Source: Flavobacterium sediminis (GTDB lineage: Bacteria; Bacteroidota; Bacteroidia; Flavobacteriales; Flavobacteriaceae). Taken from it: DNA of 64,000 nt. Under the pieces are notes generated by a model that saw only the letters and a list, made by a program, of their open reading frames with translations, made no database searches and had not been told where the DNA came from. Position 1 is the stretch's first letter; every line of letters starts with the position of its first letter. Below are positions 1-7,167 of the stretch, in pieces. The position numbers and the translations under genes are program-made. The stretch lies in NCBI RefSeq assembly GCF_003148385.1, contig NZ_CP029463.1, positions 2,790,001 through 2,854,000 of the forward strand, read 5' to 3'.

Positions 1-45
1 CTGTTGTTATGGAGAACTAAACGTGATTTGAAAGCGATTCGTTGG

Positions 46-93
46 AAAGGGTGTGCAATTTTTAATTGTACATCCTTTCTTTTTTGATTTTTA
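46..93 (+). terminator. Terminator of an upstream plus-strand gene
   Basis: A 15-nt arm at 46-60 pairs with 64-78 around a 3-nt loop, with two G-T wobbles, and is followed by a T-rich tract to 93. It probably ends a gene lying left of the window. Confidence 0.6.
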
Positions 94-226
94 GGGTGGC
101 TAATTGTTGAGTGGAAAGTAATACATGAATAGTGAAAAGATTATATGTTGTGGAAATGCAAAGCCACTCTAAAAAACAATGAAAATACTTACCGCTTCTG
201 GGTGGGAGCGTTGGAGTGCGGATATT

Positions 227-304
227 TTACATAATAACCCTTATAACTGCCGCTGCGGGAGCGTTGGGATTTTTAAGGAAGGAATTATAAGGTTTATTAT
301 GTAA
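227..304. repeat. 20-bp inverted repeat, 38-bp spacer
   Basis: The arm at 227-246 (TTACATAATAACCCTTATAA) matches the reverse complement of 285-304 at 19 of 20 positions. The spacer is G-rich and carries a GGGAGCGTTGG copy. No T-run follows, so a simple terminator is unlikely. It could be a recombinase or relaxase site, or a structured RNA. Confidence 0.6.
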
Positions 305-370
305 CATAGCTTGGGAGTGGTTTAACTGGAGGAAGACAGCTTTTGTTTTTGGCGTTGGCAGTAAGTGGAT

Positions 371-423
371 AAAAAAAGGGTAACAGTGCGCGATGGGTTT
401 GGGAAAACTGGAACCCTTTTTTT
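371..423. other. Hairpin, terminator-like
   Basis: An 11-bp perfect stem (371-381 with 413-423, AAAAAAAGGGT/ACCCTTTTTTT) holds an inner CAGT/ACTG pairing (384-387/407-410). The A-run and T-run flanks would allow termination on either strand. Confidence 0.4.
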
Positions 424-688
424 ATTGGCTTACCTTGGGAAAAACAAATGCTGTGCGCGTGGGAAATACCACTTGTGCGGTGGGGAGCGTTGGATTGGGT
501 GGGGTAAAAATACCTCAGCGTTAGCGTACCTATTTCTTTTTTATATCTGAAACTAACGAAATGAAACAAACAAAGAATTGATGCTAGGAATACTTGGACT
601 AGGAGCGATTTTTGTGCAGGTGAATGAGATAATGAGTTACCCTAGTTAACTTAAATTTAAATAATTACTAGTTAAATCCTAAAAATAT

Positions 689-710
689 AAAGCATAAAAA
701 GGATGCTCTT
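689..710 (-). terminator. Weak terminator after the ImmA-family gene
   Basis: A short imperfect hairpin (AAAGCAT with ATGCTcTTT) lies 13 bases beyond the protease stop. On the minus strand it is followed by a T-rich stretch. Confidence 0.35.
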
Positions 711-722
711 TAAAATAAAGTA

Positions 723-1517
723 TCAATCCTCCCAAATTATACTTAAAGCAGAATTTTTATGAGTTATGCAATGCTCATAAAATTTTTTATTAGAATCTTC
801 TGCTTTAACGTAATTGAAACAGTCAATAGCCCTTATTTGAGCTGTTTTAGAAATTTCTGTAGCAGTATTTTTAAAGTATTCACCCATAACAAATGAATCA
901 GAAATTTTTTGATTATTAAGGAGGTACTTAAATGGAAAATCATCACTGGAATAAGTCCACTTAATTGCTCCATTTTCAGCATATATTATCATTATTGGAT
1001 GTGAACCAATTTGAGCAAAACGGAATGCACAAGCTGTAATACTAACACCATATTCCTTACTCAAAGAATCAATTAACTCAAAACTAAATTTTTTTCTAAA
1101 AAAATCTTTTTTAAATCTCTCTTCAGGCATTAATAAACATGAAGCAAAATAATCAGCTTCTCTTTCAATCTCATTAAATTGCTTTTGGTTAGTTCTTGAT
1201 GGATGTGGCTCTAATAATCCTAATTTTAAACCTATTCGGTGAGAATCAATGATATAATGGCCTAGTTCATGTGCCAATGTAAATCGTCCTCTAGCAGAGT
1301 CTATTCTGTTGCCATTAGCAGTATTAATATGAATGTAAAAATTTTCGTCATCATAAACAGTCATTCCATCAAATGTTCCTTTATCATAATCATCATAGAA
1401 AACTTCTAAATCTTCAGCTTCAACTATTTTTTCAAGAGGTGTAATCTTTTCATTGTATTTTAAAGCAATTGATTCAGCAAGTTTTCTAATTTTAGATTTC
1501 GAATTATTTTGTATCAT
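723..1517 (-). CDS. ImmA/IrrE family metallopeptidase
   Basis: A 264-aa cytosolic zinc protease of the ImmA/IrrE (COG2856) family. Residues 83-87 are HELGH, the zinc-binding and catalytic motif, and residues 118-133 (EREADYFASCLLMPEE) supply the third zinc ligand and conserved helix. Family members usually cleave a partner regulator: ImmA cuts the ImmR repressor, IrrE/PprI cuts DdrO, and CapP cuts CapH in some CBASS loci. Here it is the last gene of a three-gene operon after a sigma factor and a 115-aa protein, with a 14-nt overlap to the gene before it. The 115-aa protein or the sigma factor is therefore the likely substrate (inference). Family call is firm; substrate is unknown. Confidence 0.92.
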   Translation of the reverse strand: MIQNNSKSKIRKLAESIALKYNEKITPLEKIVEAEDLEVFYDDYDKGTFDGMTVYDDENFYIHINTANGNRIDSARGRFTLAHELGHYIIDSHRIGLKLGLLEPHPSRTNQKQFNEIEREADYFASCLLMPEERFKKDFFRKKFSFELIDSLSKEYGVSITACAFRFAQIGSHPIMIIYAENGAIKWTYSSDDFPFKYLLNNQKISDSFVMGEYFKNTATEISKTAQIRAIDCFNYVKAEDSNKKFYEHCITHKNSALSIIWED

Positions 1518-1851
1518 CTGAATCTCGATGCTTTTTTTTCATTTTATCAATAATATGTTTTGGTAGATTACTTTGACCTTTTCTAGCAACCATTTTTAAA
1601 CTTTCAATTTCGTTAATAACACTATTACTAATATCTAAAGAGATAACTTTTGATTTATTACACAGAGTTCCTTCAATTATAGATTTCACATCAATAGTCG
1701 CGTTTTTTAACTTAAAATCATATTCCTCATATAATTTATTAAATCTATCTAACTGTTTTTCATTTGTCGGATACAAAAAACCAGTAGAATGTAACCAATC
1801 ATCAAGATTATCATTAGTTACTTTACCAATATATTTTTTATCTATTGCCAT
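1504..1851 (-). CDS. 115-aa protein between sigma factor and protease
   Basis: I do not recognise this family. It is a soluble, charged 115-aa protein without a signal peptide or membrane segment, ending in a very basic, lysine-rich tail (about residues 90-115). It overlaps the sigma gene by 14 nt upstream and the ImmA-family gene by 14 nt downstream, so translation of all three is probably coupled. The setting resembles anti-sigma/protease pairs: a small protein that could hold the sigma factor and be cut by the protease. That role is inference only; it could also be an adaptor or a sensor subunit. Confidence 0.75.
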   Translation of the reverse strand: MAIDKKYIGKVTNDNLDDWLHSTGFLYPTNEKQLDRFNKLYEEYDFKLKNATIDVKSIIEGTLCNKSKVISLDISNSVINEIESLKMVARKGQSNLPKHIIDKMKKKHRDSDDTK

Positions 1852-2521
1852 TTAAACTATTCAAATAATTGTTAATGTGGTCAGTTGCTTCTTTTTTATA
1901 GACTTGAATTGAACTTTGAACAAGGTTTAATTTTTCTCTTAATTTCTTACCTACTATTCTTGGAATATTTTTTCCATTGTTTTCGTAGGCTTTATAAGTA
2001 AGATAGATTATTTTATGCTTTTCTGATAAGCCCAACATTGCCCTTTCAATTATTTCTAATCTAATTTTTAAATCTTTTCTTTTTTCCGAGTCTTCACCAA
2101 CTGTAAGAGAAACTAAATCATCTAAATTCTCAACTATTGACAAATCGTCTTCCTCGGGTTCACTACAAGTATCTTTTACTCCATATTTCATTAACTCATT
2201 AAAAACAATCGCATGAAGCCATATTTTTATTGCTTTATCGATATCCTTAATCTTTGACTTACTTTTATCAAAAGAATGGTATTTCCATACTTTAGCAAAA
2301 GTACAGTTTGCAATATCAAGAGCAATAACTTCACTGTGCCCATATTTATTAGAATAAATTTCAGCAGTTTTTATAACATCTTGTTGAAATCTATTACAGA
2401 ATACAATAAATGCCTTTTCTGCTTCGCTAGGAAATTCATTTTTAAAAGAAATGTATTCGATAAGCTCATCACTTGTAAGCACATCAAAATCTATATCTTC
2501 TTGTTTTAACTCTATTTTCAT
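1838..2521 (-). CDS. Sigma-70 family (ECF-like) sigma factor
   Basis: This 227-aa protein has the layout of a small sigma factor. Residues about 37-110 look like region 2: a helix with ALDIANCTFAKVWKY, then FD and WLHAIVFNEL, matching the usual DI-TF-W...W-I--N pattern. Residues about 155-216 look like region 4: LSEKHKIIYL followed by a helix-turn-helix. It is divergent and less typical than housekeeping ECF factors, so its activity is inferred. It opens the operon with the 115-aa protein and the ImmA-family protease, and diverges from the CBASS genes. I find no canonical TTTG/TAnnTTTG promoter in the shared 192-bp gap, but an exact 16-bp repeat sits there twice. A self- and CBASS-activating regulator is the simplest reading. 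Confidence 0.75.
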   Translation of the reverse strand: MKIELKQEDIDFDVLTSDELIEYISFKNEFPSEAEKAFIVFCNRFQQDVIKTAEIYSNKYGHSEVIALDIANCTFAKVWKYHSFDKSKSKIKDIDKAIKIWLHAIVFNELMKYGVKDTCSEPEEDDLSIVENLDDLVSLTVGEDSEKRKDLKIRLEIIERAMLGLSEKHKIIYLTYKAYENNGKNIPRIVGKKLREKLNLVQSSIQVYKKEATDHINNYLNSLNGNR

Positions 2522-2541
2522 TTATATACTAAAAGCGTTAG

Positions 2542-2635
2542 TAATGGAATTAGTATATGATTGAGGCGCACTTATACTATAAAAACGAAGTTAATAAAAT
2601 TTTGTTAAATAATTTAACCTAATGGAATTAGTATA
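2542..2635. promoter_or_regulatory. Two identical 16-bp repeats in the divergent promoter region
   Basis: TAATGGAATTAGTATA occurs exactly at 2542-2557 and 2620-2635, in the same orientation. The first lies 20 bp upstream of the sigma gene start and the second about 78 bp upstream of the 57-aa gene. They are candidate binding sites or promoter elements for the local regulator. Confidence 0.55.
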
Positions 2636-2713
2636 CGTAAAAGTGATTACGCTCGTCAAATCTTTCATGTCGAGAAGTTGAAAGAATATGTTTAATTAAA
2701 AAATTGTAAAACA

Positions 2714-2887
2714 ATGGCGACTAATCCACCAAAAGACAATTCAAGAAAAGGAATGGTTAGAGAACGATCTCAAATTCAAAATCCAGTTACTGGATTATGG
2801 ACTAAAAGGGATACCGAAACTGGAAGATTTATTGATGTAAAAACATCAAGTCCAGAACCATTCAAAGGAGTTAGAAAAGAAAAGTAA
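2714..2887 (+). CDS. 57-aa microprotein at head of CBASS operon
   Basis: ATG at 2714, stop at 2885-2887. The product is basic and glycine-poor, with a patterned core: KGMVRERSQIQNP, then W-KRDTETGRFIDVK. I recall similar short proteins in Bacteroidetes accessory regions but know no function. It is the first rightward gene after the divergent regulatory region and precedes the 51-aa, NUDIX, CD-NTase and E2 genes, so it probably belongs to the operon. The patterned residues suggest a conserved protein and not a chance frame. It could bind nucleic acid or be a structural or toxin-like peptide; nothing in the sequence decides this. Confidence 0.6.
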   Translation: MATNPPKDNSRKGMVRERSQIQNPVTGLWTKRDTETGRFIDVKTSSPEPFKGVRKEK

Positions 2888-2957
2888 TGGTACTTCTTAA
2901 TAGTACTGGGTTAAGTTTTTCTACCCAAAATGAAGAACGTAATTAAATTTCATTGAA

Positions 2958-3113
2958 ATGACAAATAATTTATCTATTTCAAATGATGATGTGAGTTTAT
3001 GCTATAAAAATAGCTGCATTCATGCAAAAGGTTCAAACGCAAAATTATTAGCGATTGGTGCTTTTGCAATGTTTGTACTAATTGGCATATCTGCATTATC
3101 AAAATCAAATTAA
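2958..3113 (+). CDS. 51-aa single-pass membrane microprotein
   Basis: ATG at 2958, stop at 3111-3113. Residues about 30-47 (LLAIGAFAMFVLIGISAL) form one hydrophobic helix close to the C-terminus, after a polar N-terminal half with two cysteines (C15, C20). It sits between the 57-aa gene and the NUDIX gene. CBASS effectors often act on membranes, and the NUDIX protein downstream has no membrane segment. A split membrane effector or a membrane anchor for it is possible (inference). It may instead be an unrelated small membrane protein. Confidence 0.55.
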   Translation: MTNNLSISNDDVSLCYKNSCIHAKGSNAKLLAIGAFAMFVLIGISALSKSN

Positions 3114-3123
3114 AAAACGAGTT

Positions 3124-3138
3124 GGGGTGAAACGCCCC
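3124..3138 (+). other. Short GC-rich hairpin before the NUDIX gene
   Basis: GGGGTG-AAA-CGCCCC forms a 6-bp stem (one T-G wobble) followed by TATTTT, 27 bases before the NUDIX start. It could attenuate transcription into the effector and CD-NTase genes. Confidence 0.4.
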
Positions 3139-3164
3139 TATTTTAAATTAAAATTATATTACTA

Positions 3165-3920
3165 ATGGCTGAACTATTAACAACACTGCTAAAACCAATA
3201 CTAAGCAAAGGCGCTACAATTGTTTGGGAAAACAGAAACAATTTAACAACTTATTTTAAAACAAAAATAGGAAGTTATAAAAATAAAGATATTCGATTTT
3301 CAATAAGTTACTTGTTTAAAATTCAAATTCCGAATACAAACAAATATTTACTTGTGAAAAACAGGCGAATTGAAAATCAATTGCAACCTGTTGGTGGTGC
3401 ATACAAAAGATATGGAGATGACTCGCTTTTCAATAAGTGGGAATATAAACCCGATAATAATAAAAATGGATTAAATGTAGATGAAAAAAGTGCGTCTGAT
3501 TTAAGATTTATGGTAAAAGGAAAGTATACAATCGAAGTAATGAATTGGTTTGAAAGTATGCAGGAAAGAGAAATTAACCCAAATAGAGAATTTAGAGAAG
3601 AATTGTTAGACACAAATATTTTAGACACGAATATTTTTCAAAATATAAACTATAAACACATACGAAGATTTTCTAAAAACTTGGTTTGGAGTGATTTTTT
3701 TAGTTGTTATGAAATTTTAGTATTTGATGTATTTGAATTAATTCCGAATGAAGAACAAAAACTAGCTTTAATTGAATTAGGTAAGGTTGGCTCGAACCTA
3801 AATAAAGATTATGCTATTGTTGATTGTGACAACATTGAGCAACTACGATATATGGAAAACGAAAAACAAGTTGCGCGAATAGGGCAACACACAAAATTAA
3901 TAATAAATAAAAGATTTTAA
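3165..3920 (+). CDS. SMODS-associated NUDIX-domain protein (putative CBASS effector)
   Basis: A 251-aa protein resembling the SMODS-associated NUDIX (Sa_NUDIX) group described near CD-NTases. QPVGGAYKRY at 74-83 matches the strand and turn before a NUDIX box, and REFREELL at 141-148 matches the REUxEE part of the box. The glycine-led first part of the classical 23-residue box is divergent, so hydrolysis is uncertain; the domain may instead bind the cyclic nucleotide. No signal peptide or membrane helix is visible. Its stop overlaps the CD-NTase start (TAATG), typical of effector-synthase coupling. In CBASS the gene in this position is the effector. The effect on the cell is unknown. Confidence 0.75.
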   Translation: MAELLTTLLKPILSKGATIVWENRNNLTTYFKTKIGSYKNKDIRFSISYLFKIQIPNTNKYLLVKNRRIENQLQPVGGAYKRYGDDSLFNKWEYKPDNNKNGLNVDEKSASDLRFMVKGKYTIEVMNWFESMQEREINPNREFREELLDTNILDTNIFQNINYKHIRRFSKNLVWSDFFSCYEILVFDVFELIPNEEQKLALIELGKVGSNLNKDYAIVDCDNIEQLRYMENEKQVARIGQHTKLIINKRF

Positions 3921-5098
3921 TGATGATTGATATTTTTAAAGATTACGTTCTTCAGAGAGAAGAACTATTGGCAAGAATTGCTCAAGAATTACAGCTTGAT
4001 AAAACAAGGTTAGAGCGAATGGAAACAGCATTCAATGCTGTTGCAGAAGTTTTAAAAAAGGATGATGATTTTTTCAATGATTTGGAAATTGAGGTTTATG
4101 CTCAAGGTTCAAAGAGAATAGGAACAACGGTAAAACCAATAAATCAAGAAGATTTTGATTTAGATACAGTTTTACATATTTATGATGTTTTCTACAATCA
4201 TTCTCCGGAAAAAGTTTACAATGCTTTGGTTAAAGCTTTAGAAAAAGACAGTTACTATAAAACCATAATGGAAAAGAAAAAAAGATGTGTACGATTAAAC
4301 TATAAGAGTGATTTTCACATGGATATTTTACCTGCTTGTATGCCTAATGGTTTTGATAAAGAAAATATTAAAATTCCTGAAAAAGCAATGAAAGATTGGT
4401 CTCTGGGAAATCCAAAAGGATTTGCAAATTGGTTTCTAAATATTGCTAATTCAGTTGAAATGCCAATGCTTCGTAAGTATTCTACTGTATTACTTGAAGC
4501 AAAAGTAGAAACAGAACCTTTACCAGAAGAATTATATTTAAAAACACCATTACAAAGAGCGGTTCAATTGTTTAAAAGGTATCGTGATATTTATTTTCAA
4601 GATAAAGACTATCCTGTATCGAGTGTAGTTATTACAACATTGGCAGCAACACTTTATCAAGGTGAAAGTTCAATTTTTGAAACAATAGATAATTTAGCAA
4701 GAAAAATTAAAAATAATTATTTGGAATCTGTAAACAATAGAGAAAGGTTCAAAATATTAAATCCTGTAAATTCAGCAGAAGATTTTACAGATTCATGGAC
4801 TAATAAACATTACGATAGTTTTTACAATTTCATTACAGATTTTTATAAGAAATGGCAAAATCTTAAAACATCATTTGAAACTGGAAAAGAAGATTATATA
4901 AAATTATTTGGCGAAGGAGTATATAAACAATCATTGAATGAACAGTTTAAAACATTTTCAAAATCAACTTCTGATGGCTTTGCAAAAGCAAGTGGCTTAA
5001 TTGTAAGTGGTAATGCTTTGACAAATTCTTTAGGAAATATTAATCAAAATCAAGGAATAAAAAATGAACCTCATCGCAATTTTGGAGGAAAATATTAA
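3920..5098 (+). CDS. CD-NTase (cGAS/DncV-like cyclic oligonucleotide synthase)
   Basis: A 392-aa nucleotidyltransferase of the SMODS/CD-NTase family. It shows the GS motif in YAQGSKRIGTT (about 60-70), the two metal-binding aspartates D80 and D82 in FDLDTVL, and a third acidic residue D135 in FHMDILPA. All three catalytic carboxylates are present, so it should be active. On phage sensing such enzymes make a cyclic di- or trinucleotide that triggers the effector; which product cannot be told here. The C-terminus ends with PHRNFGGKY, a di-glycine two residues from the end, of interest because E2-like partners act on CD-NTase C-termini. It overlaps the E2 gene by 35 nt. ATGATG at the start leaves two possible initiation codons. 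Confidence 0.93.
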   Translation: MMIDIFKDYVLQREELLARIAQELQLDKTRLERMETAFNAVAEVLKKDDDFFNDLEIEVYAQGSKRIGTTVKPINQEDFDLDTVLHIYDVFYNHSPEKVYNALVKALEKDSYYKTIMEKKKRCVRLNYKSDFHMDILPACMPNGFDKENIKIPEKAMKDWSLGNPKGFANWFLNIANSVEMPMLRKYSTVLLEAKVETEPLPEELYLKTPLQRAVQLFKRYRDIYFQDKDYPVSSVVITTLAATLYQGESSIFETIDNLARKIKNNYLESVNNRERFKILNPVNSAEDFTDSWTNKHYDSFYNFITDFYKKWQNLKTSFETGKEDYIKLFGEGVYKQSLNEQFKTFSKSTSDGFAKASGLIVSGNALTNSLGNINQNQGIKNEPHRNFGGKY

Positions 5099-5504
5099 AT
5101 CGGAGCATAAAAAAAATTGGTATACATTTTTACTAATTGAGAAACTATTAGTAGAAAAATATTTTGAGTGGATCGATTTAAAGATAAGTACTGAAAGTAA
5201 ATCTTTAATAGGAAAAGGAACGTTGAATGTTGAGGGTAAAAATTATGAAATTTTGCTCTCATATTCTCCGTTCAACCAATACCGATATGACAGAATTTTC
5301 ATAAATGATAAAGTAATTAAGTTTAATAATGAAATTCATTTATATAGAGATATGTCTTTGTGTTTATATCATCCAATTTTTGACAGACCAACATTGAATT
5401 TTATTCCCTTATACAAAATGATTCCTTGGATTACAGAATGGATAATTTTTTACGAACAATGGCAAAAATATGGTGTTTGGTTTGGAGATGAAATAAAGCA
5501 TTGA
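5064..5504 (+). CDS. CBASS E2-like protein (type II-short layout)
   Basis: A 146-aa protein matching the small E2-like family found next to CD-NTases. C100 in the motif SLCLYHP is the likely catalytic cysteine, and the C-terminal pattern PWITEWIIFYEQW...GVWFGDEIKH is the family signature. In full type II CBASS, Cap2 (E1-E2) and Cap3 (JAB) attach and remove the CD-NTase C-terminus. Here no E1 or JAB gene follows: the next gene is an opposing HipA homologue 6 bp away. That fits the short type II architecture with E2 alone. The start lies inside the CD-NTase gene, 35 nt before its stop, indicating tight co-translation. Confidence 0.8.
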   Translation: MNLIAILEENIKSEHKKNWYTFLLIEKLLVEKYFEWIDLKISTESKSLIGKGTLNVEGKNYEILLSYSPFNQYRYDRIFINDKVIKFNNEIHLYRDMSLCLYHPIFDRPTLNFIPLYKMIPWITEWIIFYEQWQKYGVWFGDEIKH

Positions 5505-5510
5505 TGATTA

Positions 5511-6758
5511 TTATATAAAAGCTTTTTCCATAAGTTCCTGTTCACTTCTTGGAATCCCCAGTTTTGTTGCTACTTCTTTCCATTGACTTACACTTACCTG
5601 AACTTCATGGATTATAGCTTCCATTTGTTCGTTGTTTAATCTAAAATACTCACCTACCTCTTTAGCTAATTCAAAATCTAAAGTATTGTTATCGGTATCG
5701 ATATTTAGTGCTAAACCATCTTTGTCGATTGATGGATTGAGGTCGTAGGCTGGTGATAAAATCCAACCTTCATCGGTTAGAATGAAACCGTGATTTCGTA
5801 AATGGTCGTCGGTATTGGAAATGGCAATGTTGAAGATTATTCTTCGCCATAACTGGTGCAAGTTTTCTTCTACATTTGCTCCATAATTACTTATAAATTC
5901 CGCTAAATCTAAATAACTAGCCGTATTGTCGCGAATGGTGTCTTCGTTATTACCGGTCATGGTCATAGCGGAAGCAAAATGAATGCGTCCATCATTTTCG
6001 CGATCAAAACGTTTCGTGAAAAATGTATTATAATTCCCTGCAATCTTTTCTATTCTGCAAGGTGCCATATTGATGTCCGCCTTTATTGCTAATAGATAAA
6101 CTAGGTATTCCCAAGCTGCTTTGTCGATGGTATCATTTTTTGAAGGAAATTTGGCAATCCAAAGTTCTTTATTCTCGTCTAAAATGTTGGCTTTGGGTCT
6201 TGCTCCTCCTAATGAAGAACCTGGAGCCATTAATATGGCCAACCATTTTTTAGCATCTTCATTGTTATCATCATTTTCAAAACTATTCGCTGCTTGTTGT
6301 AATTCTCTCACTGAGGACCATGGTGGTGTAGGTGTTTCGTTATTGTTGTCTAAAAATGGGCCATCAATTTCCGTTTTGAATCGTAAAGCTCCCATGCGAC
6401 TTTCATCATATACGCCTAATAAGTAATCAATATCGTATAATGTTGGTGCTTTTTCATTCTTCTCTTTCGCTTGTTGGGCTACTCTTCGTTTCATTAGTGT
6501 ACGACCCCAAGTGTCAGGCATACTGTCTAGGAAGACTCCGAAGTTTTCTTTGCCGTTTGGGAATTGCTGTCCGCTATACAATTGAATATCGGGATCTAGC
6601 AGGAATTGATTTCCGGATTTAAGCCATTGTTTGTCGTATTCAAAACTAAAGGCTTTCTTTCCTTTTGCAAAATGAGCCGAAAGTGTACCGATGAGTTGAG
6701 GTTCGGGCATTCCTACCCAATGAGCGTAAACGTATATGTCGAATTTGTTGTTGGACAT
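5511..6758 (-). CDS. hipA: HipA-family serine/threonine kinase toxin
   Basis: A 415-aa HipA homologue. Visible are the N-terminal HipA region (residues 1-100), the GGARPKA nucleotide-binding motif near 184-190, the lysine in IAKFPS near 203, the catalytic segment SNTDDHLRNHG near 314-324, and YDLNPS near 338-343. E. coli HipA phosphorylates glutamyl-tRNA synthetase and halts growth; the target here is unknown. The gene is intact. Its start is 93 bp downstream of the small XRE antitoxin gene, so the two form a HipBA-like operon. It ends tail-to-tail with the CBASS operon, extending the defence/stress island. Confidence 0.88.
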   Translation of the reverse strand: MSNNKFDIYVYAHWVGMPEPQLIGTLSAHFAKGKKAFSFEYDKQWLKSGNQFLLDPDIQLYSGQQFPNGKENFGVFLDSMPDTWGRTLMKRRVAQQAKEKNEKAPTLYDIDYLLGVYDESRMGALRFKTEIDGPFLDNNNETPTPPWSSVRELQQAANSFENDDNNEDAKKWLAILMAPGSSLGGARPKANILDENKELWIAKFPSKNDTIDKAAWEYLVYLLAIKADINMAPCRIEKIAGNYNTFFTKRFDRENDGRIHFASAMTMTGNNEDTIRDNTASYLDLAEFISNYGANVEENLHQLWRRIIFNIAISNTDDHLRNHGFILTDEGWILSPAYDLNPSIDKDGLALNIDTDNNTLDFELAKEVGEYFRLNNEQMEAIIHEVQVSVSQWKEVATKLGIPRSEQELMEKAFI

Positions 6759-6851
6759 TTTTCTCTTAATATTAAAGGTTCTCGATACAATTTTCGCTCC
6801 ATTGCATTACGCGAAAATCACTCGAACTGACGTTTAATTTATCTTTTATAG

Positions 6852-7142
6852 TTATTTTAATAGTTCTAAATCTTGTAATTTTCTACCTAATTCATCATCT
6901 GCTCCTAGTTTTAGAAAATCATCTTGTAGTCCTAATACTCTGAGCACATTAAAATAAGCTCCGATAGCTACACTAGGATTTCCTTTTTCTATTTGGTATA
7001 AAGTAGTTCTCACAATATCTGCTCTTTCAGCAACTTGTACAGCTGTTAACTTACGTCTTTTTCTAGCTAACTTTATATTTTCTCCCATCTGTTCTAATAT
7101 GATTAGATGCTTTGGAAATATTGTTTGTTTCTTTCTGCTCAT
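6852..7142 (-). CDS. hipB: HipB-like XRE antitoxin / repressor
   Basis: A 96-aa DNA-binding protein with one Cro/C1-type helix-turn-helix (residues about 18-70, with LTAVQVAERADIVRTTLYQIEKG). It precedes the HipA homologue in the same direction, as HipB does. Its own promoter (7168-7198) is overlapped by an 8-bp inverted repeat (7190-7197/7208-7215), which fits autorepression. The basic N-terminus (MSRKKQ) is usual for the group. Confidence 0.85.
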   Translation of the reverse strand: MSRKKQTIFPKHLIILEQMGENIKLARKRRKLTAVQVAERADIVRTTLYQIEKGNPSVAIGAYFNVLRVLGLQDDFLKLGADDELGRKLQDLELLK

Positions 7143-7167
7143 TTTTACAAATGTTCATTATTATAAA

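Larger units (their letters stand above)
1..722. other. Gene-free structured left segment
   Basis: I see no convincing gene here. Two short frames (297-569 minus, 365-550 plus) overlap each other and have no recognisable domain, so I treat them as chance frames. The segment holds a terminator at 46-93, a 20-bp inverted repeat (227-246 / 285-304), a hairpin at 371-423 and four copies of GCGTTGG (near 209, 261, 353 and 489), three of them preceded by GGGA. Its local G-richness differs from the AT-rich genes that follow. It may be a non-coding RNA, an element end or a transfer origin; none is proven. Confidence 0.5.

Noticed and set aside
180..560. Integron attC sites (GTTRRRY-like words)
   Set aside because: The paired inverse core sites do not line up with the GCGTTGG words, and no integron integrase is present.
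297..569. Possible 90-aa minus-strand gene and overlapping 61-aa plus-strand gene
   Set aside because: They lie in the structured left segment, overlap each other, have no domain or plausible start context, and are explained by low stop density in G-rich sequence.
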